A DNA stretch of 64,000 nt from JBBATK01 sp044224515 (GTDB taxonomy: Bacteria > Bacteroidota > Ignavibacteria > Kapaibacteriales > NICIL-2), in assembly GCA_044224515.1 (NCBI GenBank), contig JBGAKH010000013.1:1-64000 (forward strand), read 5' to 3'. Of this stretch, positions 45,467 through 54,622 are shown one piece after another. Position 1 is the first letter of the stretch. Each line of letters begins with the position of its first letter. A model generated the notes under the pieces. That model was not told where the DNA came from and ran no database searches. It worked only from the letters and a program-made list of their open reading frames with translations. Both the position numbers and the translations under genes were made by a program.

Positions 45467-46744
45467 ATGAAAAAAGAATATCGCGAGGAAGAAGTTCAGT
45501 GTGCTTTTTGTGGTCGGAAGGCTCACGAAGTCACGACAATTATTACATCGCCAAACGGAGCAAATATCTGCGATCTGTGTTTGATCAACTCCTTGGTTTT
45601 AATGCAGAAAAATCAAAAGCAAACTGAACCTATCGAGCAGCGACCTCTCAACTATCACTTGCCTAAGCCAAAAGAGATGAAGGCCAAGTTAGATGAGTAT
45701 GTGATTGGGCAAGATGAAGCCAAGCGCGCATTGTCTGTTGCCGTGTACAACCACTATAAGCGCATCGTGTCGCACGGCATGGTTGGGATGTATGAAGACG
45801 TCGAAATAGAAAAGAGTAACATCCTTATGCTTGGACCAACCGGAACAGGTAAGACATTGTTGGCGCAAACACTGGCTCGGATACTTGATGTTCCATTTGC
45901 AATTGCGGATGCAACGACTGTTACGGAGTCCGGCTATGTGGGAGACGATGTTGAGAGCATTATTGTCAACCTTGTGCAGAATGCGGACTTCGACGTAGCC
46001 AGAGCTGAGATTGGCATAATCTACATCGATGAAATCGATAAGATTACGCGAAAGTCAGACAGCGCAAGTATCACCAGAGACGTGAGTGGGGAAGGTGTAC
46101 AGCAGGGCTTGTTGAAACTGCTTGAAGGCACTGTGGCCGGCGTTCCTCCCCGGGGCGGACGAAAGCATCCCGAGCAACCATTGTTGCAGGTGAACACCAA
46201 GAACATTCTCTTTATCTGCGGTGGCGCGTTTGACGGTTTGGAAAAAATCATTGCGCGACGTTTGAAAGCGGCGACTATAGGTTTTCATTCGGCTACAGAT
46301 GAGCACATTGAAGAGAGTTATGAGCTATTTCAGCATGCAGAGCCCGATGACTTCATCAAGTTTGGATTTATACCGGAGTTTATGGGACGACTCCCGGTCT
46401 TCGCTCCTCTGCGTCCACTTGATGATGATGCAATGCTTAACATATTGACGGAACCGAAGAATGCTATAACCAAGCAGTATGAAAAACTTTTCTACATGGA
46501 AGGCGTTGAGCTCGAGTTCGAACGTGAAGCGTTGTTGGCGGTAGTGGAGATGGCAAAAGAGAGGAAGACGGGAGCTCGCGGACTACGTTCCATCATGGAA
46601 ACGGCGATGCTACCCATCATGTTTGACTTACCAAGCAGAGAAAATCTACGTCGAGTGATTATGACCCGTGATGCCATTCGCGGGACCGGAGAGCCTATTT
46701 ATATACCGCACAAGACACGCAGAACAATAGCTGATGCAGCCTGA
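45467..46744 (+). CDS. clpX: ATP-dependent Clp protease ATP-binding subunit ClpX
   Basis: AAA+ unfoldase that feeds ClpP. The N-terminal zinc domain has CAFCGRKA and ICDLC. Walker A is GPTGTGKT and Walker B is IIYIDEIDK. The RKSDSASITRDVSGEGVQQGLLKLLEG segment includes pore and sensor regions. The frame is open from 45416, but ATG 45467 has AGGA upstream and matches the family start. Length of 425 is normal. Confidence 0.96.
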   Translation: MKKEYREEEVQCAFCGRKAHEVTTIITSPNGANICDLCLINSLVLMQKNQKQTEPIEQRPLNYHLPKPKEMKAKLDEYVIGQDEAKRALSVAVYNHYKRIVSHGMVGMYEDVEIEKSNILMLGPTGTGKTLLAQTLARILDVPFAIADATTVTESGYVGDDVESIIVNLVQNADFDVARAEIGIIYIDEIDKITRKSDSASITRDVSGEGVQQGLLKLLEGTVAGVPPRGGRKHPEQPLLQVNTKNILFICGGAFDGLEKIIARRLKAATIGFHSATDEHIEESYELFQHAEPDDFIKFGFIPEFMGRLPVFAPLRPLDDDAMLNILTEPKNAITKQYEKLFYMEGVELEFEREALLAVVEMAKERKTGARGLRSIMETAMLPIMFDLPSRENLRRVIMTRDAIRGTGEPIYIPHKTRRTIADAA

Positions 46745-46859
46745 TACGCATGTAATGCATCGACATTGTCGCATGCGGCCGATCACCGATCGCGCATGAC
46801 CGTCGTTGCTCTTTCTGAAGCAGGTGTCAACACCTCATCTGCTTAGTGCAAGGACTAGT

Positions 46860-47273
46860 TTACGATTCCGAGAGCTGCCAATCAATGCCAATGACGATTG
46901 TTGGACTAAGACTTTCTTTAACCGGACAGCCTTCGGCTGCCGCTCGAAGTAGAGCCATTTCGCGAGCGCTGTAGGAGCTATGAAGCCTCAGACTAACCGG
47001 TAGTTCGGCGATGCGTCTTGTCGGCTCGCTCGTCATAATCTTCTTGACACTTGCTTCGCAAGGACCCAGCTCAAATCCGTGCTTACGAGCCACGATGCCC
47101 ATGGTCGTGACGATGCATGAGACGAGTGAGGCTGCGCAAAGATCTGTGGGTGAAAAACTCAAACCTGTACCCATATTGTCTACAGGTGCTTCTGTAATCA
47201 GTACAACACCGGAGGGTCCGTGGTTGAGCTGACAACGCAATTCTCCTTCGTACTGTAGGTCTATCTGAACCAT
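46860..47273 (-). CDS. OsmC/Ohr family protein
   Basis: 137-residue peroxide-reducing family member. Conserved cysteines are at about 53 (LVSCIVTTMG) and about 116 (EGCPVKESL), the pair used to reduce organic hydroperoxides; an extra Cys at 46 is also present. The upstream GTGLSFSPTDL segment fits the fold. The length and the CPVKESL motif favour the OsmC-like group over Ohr. Stands alone on the minus strand between clpX and the PP2C gene. Confidence 0.87.
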   Translation of the reverse strand: MVQIDLQYEGELRCQLNHGPSGVVLITEAPVDNMGTGLSFSPTDLCAASLVSCIVTTMGIVARKHGFELGPCEASVKKIMTSEPTRRIAELPVSLRLHSSYSAREMALLRAAAEGCPVKESLSPTIVIGIDWQLSES

Positions 47274-47482
47274 AAGGTGTAGTCGTGTGTTTGTACAAGC
47301 GGCTCTCGCTCACTCCCGGATACCAAGCGTGAGCAGTGCATAAAAATACAGATATTCGAGTGTGAAGCCGCAGCTCAAATTGTACCTTGCAAAGGGTCAC
47401 ACTGAACACAAGTATTCCACAGTATCAACACCAAGTTGTCCTAAAGTCCCACCCTCGCTAGATTGCAGCAACCAGACTTCCT

Positions 47483-50068
47483 ATGATCTCCTTTCTTCGT
47501 TCTCTTTCGGCATCCACGATAAAGATGATCTACCTCAGCGCATCCTTGGTGTTGTTTGCCGCAGGTAGTGTCAACTTCATCCAAAAAGCATATCTGCACG
47601 CTCAGGGCAATGATGAGTGTGCTTGGCTTCGACAACCGAAAAACGACTCCATCGCAGTCATCGACAATGTCTTGGAAGGCGGTGTTGCCGATGAAGCGGG
47701 TATACGGAATCTCGACACCTTATTGCAAATCAACGGTCGATCGTTTGTTTACAATCAGGCGCAGGAGTTAATCAATCATATACGACTCAATGATTATGCG
47801 GTGTATACCATAAAGCGGGGCACAGAGACTCTGCATTTGCGAGTTCGCATCGTGAAGGTATACAATCTCTTTACCGCATCACTCTTCGTGACCGGACTGT
47901 TGTTTTTGTTAGTCGGTCTACTATCGGTACTCAGTAAACCCAAGGGCGAGCTTCAGCAGAGATTCATGCATTATTGTTTAGCTAACGCCTACGTCTTTAC
48001 CTTGGGTTCAGGGGTTGCCTTGGATGTTTATGGATTCAGCAAAGTCCAGGTCATAGCCGTTCTCGTCGTCGTGCTCCTGCTGTTAGTACTGGCTCTTCCT
48101 GAGCAGATATTGTTTTTCTCGTACTTCCCGCGAACACAGCGGAAACCAATGCCATGGTGGGGCAAGCCCTTAGTCTACACTGCTTCATTGGTTTGTGTGT
48201 TGTCGCAAGTTTTTGGCGATGACGGAATTGCTTTTTTGGGTCTAAAGAGAAGTATTATCACGCAGATTATACTTGGCCTGGGTGGCTTTCTCACATTTAG
48301 TTTCTATCCAACCGGACTTGGAATTCTGACGCAGACCTACTTTTCGGATCTGAATACTGAACAACGAAAACCAATCCGTCCGATCATCTTTGCATTTTGT
48401 ATTTCGATTATCTCACTTGTCGTCTTTACGATAACCGTGCAAAGTGTTCCCTTTGCACTGTTCTTACGACCTGAGCTCTCTCTGCCGTTCTTACTCTTTG
48501 CCTCGACCCCCATTGCCATCGCATACAGCATCTTCCGCTATGGACTCATGGATCTTGGAATTATCATTGAGCGCTCGTTGATTTTTGCCATTGCCACGGC
48601 TGTATTGGCGGTCTTGTACTTCGTACTCGTATCGTTATTGTCTTCGGTATTGGGTGGCTACATGGCTACAGCATTCGGACTCAGTACTGAGCATGGAAAC
48701 AGTTTATGGGTTACGGTCACTGCGTTTGTTGTACTCGGATTGGCATTTGATCCGGTAAAACGCCGAACAGAGGACTGGGTTGCGCGAGTTTTCTACCAGG
48801 AACGAATCAACTATCAAAAAGCACTTCTTGAGCTGAGTCGTGAGTTACCCGGCCTCATCAACTTCGACCAGATTGTTGAGACGCTGAAGACTCGTTTGGA
48901 GCAGACCATGCACTTAGAGCGTGTGCTCATCTATGTTTCAAGAGAACGTTATGCTGAGGTACTACGGAGCACCTCGACAAGTAGCGTCGTCCAGTCTATT
49001 GAATTGACTCAGGCTCAACAGGCGCTTTTTTCCGTGATACAATCTCATCCGATTGTGCTGACGATCGGACATCACGAGTCTGAATACTTGGAAGATGCGG
49101 TTTTAGATGAGCTGTTGTTTCAAGACGGTTTGGTACTGGCAGTTCCCATGATGTTGAAGTCCGACGTGCTTGGGATGATTGCCGTCGGAAAAAAGAAGAG
49201 CGGTAAGGGATACTCCAAGGAAGACGTTGATTTGCTTCAGACGATTGCGAGCCAGGCAGCCATTGCGTTTGAAAATGCCCGACTCCATGAGACTGAGATT
49301 CAAAAGCAAAAAATGGAAGACTCGTTGGCAATTGCTCGACGTATTCAACAGAGTCTCCTGCCTCAGCATTCACCTTCGATTCGCGGCTTGGACGCAAGTG
49401 GTATGTCCATCCCGGCTGAAATTGTAGGTGGTGACTTCTTTGACTTGATCGAACTAAGTCCGCGAAAGCTCCTCGTCGTTGTCGGCGATGTATCCGGCAA
49501 AGGCATCTCCGCAGCACTGTACATGTCCAAGATTCAAGGAATGATGCAGTTGGCCGCCACGCGATATGAAAGTCCAAGTGAAATGCTCAGTCACTTGAAC
49601 ACGCACGTCTATGGTTCGATGGAGCGGAATTCCTATGTAACGATGGCATTAGCTCTTTTTGATCTGGAAAAGAAAGAACTGCGCTTCTGTCGCTGCGGTC
49701 ACACAAAACCACTGCTTCAAACAAAGAGTGGTGTTCAAACACTAGAAAGTAGGGGATTGGGAGTTGGACTATGTAGTACCGATCGCTTCTCGCAACACTT
49801 GCACGAGCTAAACTTGAAGCTCGAGGTTGGGCAGCGCTTTCTCTTTTACTCTGATGGACTCAATGAGGCTATGAATTCCGGCGATGAGCAGTTCGGCGAT
49901 GACCGTGTAGCCGCAACAATGATGGCCAGCCAATCATCCTGTTCGCAGGAGTTGTTGAACGAACTTCAACAATCGGTCGATGCCTTTCGTCACAAAACAG
50001 AACTCTTCGATGACTTGACTATGGTCGTGGTCCATGTTACAGAAGAGTTGCTATCGGACACTCAATAA
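47483..50068 (+). CDS. Membrane PP2C-type (SpoIIE/RsbU) phosphatase with PDZ and GAF domains
   Basis: Domain order: N-terminal membrane segment (about 15-33), extracytoplasmic PDZ-like domain (about 55-115, VLEGGVADEAGIRNLDTLLQINGR), a set of membrane helices (about 130-420), a GAF domain (about 440-600) and a PP2C/SpoIIE phosphatase (about 620-855). The phosphatase has a linker ending ARRIQQSLLP, the metal-binding GGDFFD and GDVSGKGISAALYM motifs, and a YSDGLNEAMN segment. Such proteins dephosphorylate anti-anti-sigma factors. No STAS or RsbW gene is adjacent. The PDZ domain suggests sensing of envelope peptides; that is inference. Confidence 0.9.
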   Translation: MISFLRSLSASTIKMIYLSASLVLFAAGSVNFIQKAYLHAQGNDECAWLRQPKNDSIAVIDNVLEGGVADEAGIRNLDTLLQINGRSFVYNQAQELINHIRLNDYAVYTIKRGTETLHLRVRIVKVYNLFTASLFVTGLLFLLVGLLSVLSKPKGELQQRFMHYCLANAYVFTLGSGVALDVYGFSKVQVIAVLVVVLLLLVLALPEQILFFSYFPRTQRKPMPWWGKPLVYTASLVCVLSQVFGDDGIAFLGLKRSIITQIILGLGGFLTFSFYPTGLGILTQTYFSDLNTEQRKPIRPIIFAFCISIISLVVFTITVQSVPFALFLRPELSLPFLLFASTPIAIAYSIFRYGLMDLGIIIERSLIFAIATAVLAVLYFVLVSLLSSVLGGYMATAFGLSTEHGNSLWVTVTAFVVLGLAFDPVKRRTEDWVARVFYQERINYQKALLELSRELPGLINFDQIVETLKTRLEQTMHLERVLIYVSRERYAEVLRSTSTSSVVQSIELTQAQQALFSVIQSHPIVLTIGHHESEYLEDAVLDELLFQDGLVLAVPMMLKSDVLGMIAVGKKKSGKGYSKEDVDLLQTIASQAAIAFENARLHETEIQKQKMEDSLAIARRIQQSLLPQHSPSIRGLDASGMSIPAEIVGGDFFDLIELSPRKLLVVVGDVSGKGISAALYMSKIQGMMQLAATRYESPSEMLSHLNTHVYGSMERNSYVTMALALFDLEKKELRFCRCGHTKPLLQTKSGVQTLESRGLGVGLCSTDRFSQHLHELNLKLEVGQRFLFYSDGLNEAMNSGDEQFGDDRVAATMMASQSSCSQELLNELQQSVDAFRHKTELFDDLTMVVVHVTEELLSDTQ

Positions 50069-50809
50069 AAACAACCTTCGGAAATCCTAAGGCCGAGTGG
50101 GTCATCATAGAAGTGTGGCGCGTCCTCAACAAGTCCGCCTGCGAGATAACCCGGAATTTATCCGCTCAACATTAGGTCGAGCAGTTTAAAGTCATCGAGC
50201 TCAGCGGACACTCGAGCTCGTCGAACGCATCCGACTCAAGCGACACAGCCGGTATTCCCGGCATTGAGATCTTGCCTTGCATACTGTGTTATGGAACGAG
50301 AGCTTCTTTTGACCTTGTTCATCTACACTGTACTTCGTTTCTCTCAGGGATTCATGCAGCATATTTCGCGCTCAGAAGAGCATGAGCCCATACCGGCGAC
50401 GCGTTGCGGAGCGTTGCGCTACCGGAACTTCCTTCCAAACCAACACAGTGTGCTGCAGCTTTCTCGTCATACACTTTGGTATCTCAATTCCCATCAAATA
50501 CAGAACCCAGAGTTCGGCAGATTGTGCAAGTGTCAAGACGACGAGGATCCGAAAACCAAGCGCTAAAACACCGAGGGCTCAAGCTTTCAGTCGGGGATAC
50601 TGTTTATTGATTGCACGACTATGTTGGCTCCGTATGACATTTCAAGCCTCTAAAATCTCGATATTCAGTGCTTTAGGCGGAAAAGTCACCTGGTTGACGT
50701 GACTAATTTTCACTGTTCGCTAAAATGATTTTGGTGCATAAGACTTGTTGTCTTAATTTAGACAAAGTCTAAATAAGCATATTTGTCTGAGACAACGACA
50801 CTTCAGAAC
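50069..50809. other. Long intergenic region upstream of the di-haem oxidoreductase gene
   Basis: About 740 bases. A 100-codon frame at 50264-50566 has no family resemblance and is rejected. The last 70 bases hold three stacked inverted repeats (see 50739-50795). No tRNA seen. Confidence 0.5.
50739..50795 (+). promoter_or_regulatory. Cluster of three GAC/GTC inverted repeats upstream of the di-haem oxidoreductase gene
   Basis: Repeat 1 at 50739-50755: TAAGAC, 5 bases, GTCTTA. Repeat 2 at 50756-50774: ATTTAGACAAAGTCTAAAT, 8-bp perfect arms around AAA. Repeat 3 at 50783-50795: TTGTC, TGA, GACAA. All three share GAC/GTC half-sites. The best one resembles Fur- or DtxR-type metalloregulator boxes in size and symmetry; that link is inference. 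They lie 15-71 bases before the ATG at 50810, fitting operators that overlap a promoter or 5' leader. Confidence 0.7.
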
Positions 50810-52096
50810 ATGACAGTTTACCAAAGCTCAAAAGAACACCCACATTCCTCGCTTCATTCGCTTCGTCGTCTGGCATTGCGCAGTTTGGTTGGATTAAGCC
50901 TTCTTTTCGTTATACTCACTATTGCTGCGTGTGATAACGTGTTTGGCCCTGCTGCGGATACCACAGCGCTCTTAGATGGTCCTATAGACGGGTTAACGCC
51001 CGAGGAGTTACAGTTTCACGAACAGTGCGACATCGAATTTGGACATGTGTTTACTTCGGCAGAAGGGCTGGGACCCATTTTCAATGCTCAGTCTTGTGAG
51101 GGTTGTCACGTTGCTGATGGAAGAGGACACAGCTCAATGGTACTCTATCGTTTCGGTCGGTTGATTGGCGATAGTGTCGATCATATGGAGTCGGAGGGTG
51201 GACCCCAACAACAAGACAAAGCCATTAGCGGTTTCCGTATTGAGTTTATACCGGCAACATCAAATGTTCGGGCCGGATTTCTTGCTCCACCTGTGACGGG
51301 ATTAGGCTATCTCGAAGCCATCAGCGACAACGATATTTTGGCTGCCGCTGATCCTACAGATAGTGACGGAGATGGAATCAGTGGTGTGGCAGCGTACGTC
51401 GAGAAACCGGACTTCGTGCCAACCACATCCTCAATGGTTATGATGGGCAACAAAGCACTGGCCAGATTTGGTCGTAAGGCTACGGCGGTTTCGTTGCTGC
51501 ACCAAACAGTGAACGCTTTCATCAATGACATGGGTTTAAGTACAGAGTTCCATCCGCTCGACATTTCAATGCCGCAAATGGGAGGCGTTTTTGGCGATCT
51601 GGTCCCCGAGCCCGAAGTACCCACTTCACGCGTGGATGCCATGGTCTTTTACATGCGTACGTTAAAGGCACCACCACGTAGAAATCAAAATGATGCATCA
51701 GTTGTTCGTGGAGAACAGGTGTTTAGCAAAATAGGATGTGCCTCATGTCATAGCCCCAGTTTTACGACCGGCCACAGCGACATTCCGGTTTTGTCCAATA
51801 AAGTCATTCATCCCTATAGTGATTTACTTCTGCACGATATGGGAACGGAGTTGAACGATGGATACACGGAAGGTGCTGCAAAGAGTGCGGAATGGCGCAC
51901 AAGTCCTCTGTGGGGACTTGGCTTGGCAGCTACATCAACGGGAGGCAAACTCTTGCTGCTTCATGATGGACGTGCACACACAATTACAGATGCAATTCTC
52001 TTACACGGTGGAGAAGGATCCGGTAGTCGCACTCGATTCCAAGCTCTGAGCGAAGCTGAGAAAAACGACCTCATGAATTTCCTTGAGTCGCTCTAA
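50810..52096 (+). CDS. Di-haem oxidoreductase (DUF1111 / putative thiol oxidoreductase) lipoprotein
   Basis: Signal peptide with lipobox LTIAAC, so it is lipid-anchored outside the inner membrane. Two CxxCH c-type haem sites: CEGCH near the N terminus and CASCH in the C-terminal half. Both the motifs (FGHVFTSAEGLGPIFNAQSCEGCHVADGRG and FSKIGCASCHSPSF) and the C-terminal LWGLG, LLLHDGRA and LHGGEG segments match the DUF1111 family, distantly related to MauG/CcpA peroxidases. In other genomes the family often sits next to imelysin-type iron proteins and barrels. ATG 50810 is chosen over a TTG at 50783 that lies in the repeat cluster. A Rieske gene follows 88 bases downstream. Confidence 0.92.
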   Translation: MTVYQSSKEHPHSSLHSLRRLALRSLVGLSLLFVILTIAACDNVFGPAADTTALLDGPIDGLTPEELQFHEQCDIEFGHVFTSAEGLGPIFNAQSCEGCHVADGRGHSSMVLYRFGRLIGDSVDHMESEGGPQQQDKAISGFRIEFIPATSNVRAGFLAPPVTGLGYLEAISDNDILAAADPTDSDGDGISGVAAYVEKPDFVPTTSSMVMMGNKALARFGRKATAVSLLHQTVNAFINDMGLSTEFHPLDISMPQMGGVFGDLVPEPEVPTSRVDAMVFYMRTLKAPPRRNQNDASVVRGEQVFSKIGCASCHSPSFTTGHSDIPVLSNKVIHPYSDLLLHDMGTELNDGYTEGAAKSAEWRTSPLWGLGLAATSTGGKLLLLHDGRAHTITDAILLHGGEGSGSRTRFQALSEAEKNDLMNFLESL

Positions 52097-52184
52097 AGGC
52101 TTGTTGGCGTTTACCAAGTCAAGCAAGGCAAAGTGAGTTTGCGGAGCTACAAGAACAGTTAACACGAGTTTGATTAAGAGCTCT

Positions 52185-52694
52185 ATGACACAGCATTCCG
52201 AAGGTTTAGAAGACAGTCATGCATCGCGCGCAGCATCGGCGGACGCGAAGCGGACGCTTAGTCGCAAGGAGTTTTTGCGAAGCTGCAGTTGTGCCGGAGC
52301 AGCCTTGTTAAGCCTGCCTCTTATGACGAGTCTACAAGGATGCTCAAGTACGGCACAGTACCACGCGGAGATTACGAAGGAAGGAGCTCGGGTTCCGCTT
52401 TCCGCCTTCAACAAATCCGGAGTCGTTGTCTTAGCACGCTCTACAACTCTAAGTGCTCCCGTACTCGTGAAGCGGGTAGCAAATCAAGAGTACGTAGCCG
52501 TTTTGATGAAGTGCTCTCATAAAGGCTGCGAGCTTGTACAAGATGGTCCGCAGCTTAGTTGTCCCTGTCATGGTTCAGAGTTTACGCAGGAAGGACATGT
52601 TTTGTCGCCACCGGCAACGCAAGACTTAGTACGATATCCGGTTCGACTCGAAGCTGACTCGGTAGTCGTACAGATCGCCTCCCAAGGCCTCTGA
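52185..52694 (+). CDS. Rieske [2Fe-2S] lipoprotein
   Basis: Small electron-transfer protein. The cluster ligands are complete: CSHKGC and CPCHGSEF, the Rieske CxHxxC/CxCH-type pair with an extra Cys in each motif as in bc1-type proteins. The N terminus has a Tat-like segment (RTLSRKEFLRSC, with Arg-Lys in place of twin Arg) and a later lipobox (LQGC), so export with lipid attachment is likely. ATG 52185 is preferred over an upstream TTG at 52170. It is in the same transcription direction as the di-haem lipoprotein, with which it could exchange electrons. Confidence 0.93.
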   Translation: MTQHSEGLEDSHASRAASADAKRTLSRKEFLRSCSCAGAALLSLPLMTSLQGCSSTAQYHAEITKEGARVPLSAFNKSGVVVLARSTTLSAPVLVKRVANQEYVAVLMKCSHKGCELVQDGPQLSCPCHGSEFTQEGHVLSPPATQDLVRYPVRLEADSVVVQIASQGL

Positions 52695-53102
52695 GCTGAA
52701 GTGAATGGCGAGTTGCAAAAAGATCGCTTCAGAAGCGTTGAGCCGATAGCATAGAGTATGAAGGTAGGTGCAGCATAGAATTATAGGTCGATCAATGGTC
52801 GAGACAGGTTATCAACGCACTAGAGTGTTGAAGAGCAATGAGTCCGCACTTCGGTCGGCTCAACAAAGCGGGTTGGCAAGAAGAGAAGGGGAGCAAAGGC
52901 GTTGAGAGTTGAGAGTGACCAAGTGTTCTGAGTATCGTCGATCAAAGTCACTGAGTTTGTTCAAAGCTCTGTCGATAACACCTCGGAATAGTTGTTCTTA
53001 TGGTAAGCCGCGGAAACCGTGCCGCGCTAAGATGTTTGATGAGGAGTTGCCTACATTGTTTGGCAGCTCCGACGCGAGTATGTATCAAGATTGTTTAGAA
53101 TC
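52695..53102. other. Intergenic region between the Rieske and barrel genes
   Basis: About 400 bases with no supported gene; a 70-codon frame at 52909-53121 shows no family features. No terminator is visible, so co-transcription with the upstream genes is possible. Confidence 0.4.
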
Positions 53103-54467
53103 ATGCAGAACACATTTGTAAAAGTAGCACGAGTAATGCGTGACGAGCGGAACGTGACGACCACACAGCCGCGCATTATTCTTACGAAAGACATTGAGAG
53201 TGAATTAGCGCTACCACATGAGCATGCTGGCAGATGGAGTGCACTGATAGCTCTGTACTTCTTCATCAGTTTAGCATTCGTCTTCTCATCTGCGCTTCAT
53301 GCACAAGGCTCGTTGGGTCTGGGCATGGCGAATGCCGGCGACAGTGCGCGAGGAGCTACGAGTGGACCACTCAATGCGCTGTATAATCGACCTACCTCAG
53401 GAAGCCTAGGATCGTCAACCCAGATTGGTGGCTATATGGATGGAAACCTCAATTACTTCAGGACCGATGGATTGAGTGAGGGACTCAGTATGGAGTTGCG
53501 TCACTTCAATCTTTTTGTGTTTTCATCGCTGAGTTCACGTCTTAGTTTGATGGCAGAGATTGAGTTTGAGCACGGGTCTGAAGAGATTAGCATAGAGACG
53601 GCGCAATTGGATTGGCGTTTGGCGGAGAACTTCAGCTTTCGCGGTGGAATTGTGTTAGCACCGATTGGAGCGTTCAATCAGCGTCACGATGCGCCTCTCT
53701 ATGAGTTTATTGATCGACCCTTGGTAAGCACCACAATTCTCCCGGCAACCTTATCGCTGATGTCGATGGGCGTTCGCGGAAAGTTTTGGTTGGATGATCG
53801 TATGTCGCTCAGCTATGAGCTCTTTGCGGCGAATCCAATCGGTGATCATATCATTGACAATGAAGATCAAAGAACAAACATCGCCGCTGCGAAGTCAAAC
53901 GAGATTTACGAAGAATCGCTTAACGGAAGCCCCGCATTTGTTGGTCGAGTAGCTCTGGCATGGAATCGAGTGCTGGAAGTAGGACTCAGTAGCTACCTCG
54001 GTATCTACAATCGTTATCAGAGTGAAGGCTCGGTCGTCGATGCCAAGCGCTCACTGAGCATGAGTGCGCTGGACTTCAGCGTGGAGATAGGACGAGTTCA
54101 CCTTCAAGCTGAAGCCGCAATCAACACTGTGGAGCTTCCACAAGGTATTTCACCGGCTTATGGTGATAAACAGTGGGGAACGTTTGTAGAAGCTGTCGTC
54201 CCTGTTGTACAATTCAGCGCATTGGATTACTCAGCCATGCAGCTAAACGCAGCGCTACGCGCTGAATATGTTGATTACAACGTTGGTGAGTTTGGCTCCG
54301 GTGATGTAAAGCACGATGATATTCGTGCACTGAATCTGGCTGTGGGACTGCGTCCAACTGCAGCAACCAGCTTCCGTGTCGTCGCCATGCGTCAGTGGAT
54401 TCGAGATCTGTTTGGAAATCCCTCAGACAACTTTGGAGTTCAATTCGGTTTCGCCACGTATTTCTAA
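53103..54467 (+). CDS. Outer-membrane beta-barrel protein, porin-like
   Basis: After a hydrophilic leader, a signal-peptide-like segment ends SSALHAQG at about residue 67. Then come alternating beta strands typical of a 14-18 stranded barrel, ending with a C-terminal Phe (FGVQFGFATYF). It resembles porin O/P-like proteins seen beside DUF1111 genes in this phylum. The start is unclear: TTG 53091, ATG 53103 and ATG 53136 all leave an unusually long n-region before the hydrophobic core. Downstream of the Rieske gene, convergent with marR. Substrate unknown. Confidence 0.82.
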   Translation: MQNTFVKVARVMRDERNVTTTQPRIILTKDIESELALPHEHAGRWSALIALYFFISLAFVFSSALHAQGSLGLGMANAGDSARGATSGPLNALYNRPTSGSLGSSTQIGGYMDGNLNYFRTDGLSEGLSMELRHFNLFVFSSLSSRLSLMAEIEFEHGSEEISIETAQLDWRLAENFSFRGGIVLAPIGAFNQRHDAPLYEFIDRPLVSTTILPATLSLMSMGVRGKFWLDDRMSLSYELFAANPIGDHIIDNEDQRTNIAAAKSNEIYEESLNGSPAFVGRVALAWNRVLEVGLSSYLGIYNRYQSEGSVVDAKRSLSMSALDFSVEIGRVHLQAEAAINTVELPQGISPAYGDKQWGTFVEAVVPVVQFSALDYSAMQLNAALRAEYVDYNVGEFGSGDVKHDDIRALNLAVGLRPTAATSFRVVAMRQWIRDLFGNPSDNFGVQFGFATYF

Positions 54468-54521
54468 GGCAGTGGCGCCAAGAAGTAGGACTGAGAGCTG
54501 TGCAGTTAGATGGGATCAGAA

Positions 54522-54571
54522 AGGCCGGATGAGCAATCTCGCCATCGACAAAAGCAAGTCGACTCCGGCCT
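54522..54571. other. Long-loop inverted repeat between convergent genes
   Basis: AGGCCGGA at 54522-54529 pairs with TCCGGCCT at 54564-54571 around a 34-base loop. No T tract. It lies between the barrel gene and the MarR gene and may act as a weak termination or processing structure. Confidence 0.35.
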
Positions 54572-54622
54572 GAACATGGAGGTCTGAAATATAACAGAAC
54601 CAGGAATTCACGATCCAAGAAA

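Noticed and set aside
50264..50566. 100-codon frame in the intergenic region before the di-haem gene
   Set aside because: No motif, no plausible ribosome binding site and overlapping frames of similar length; treated as chance.
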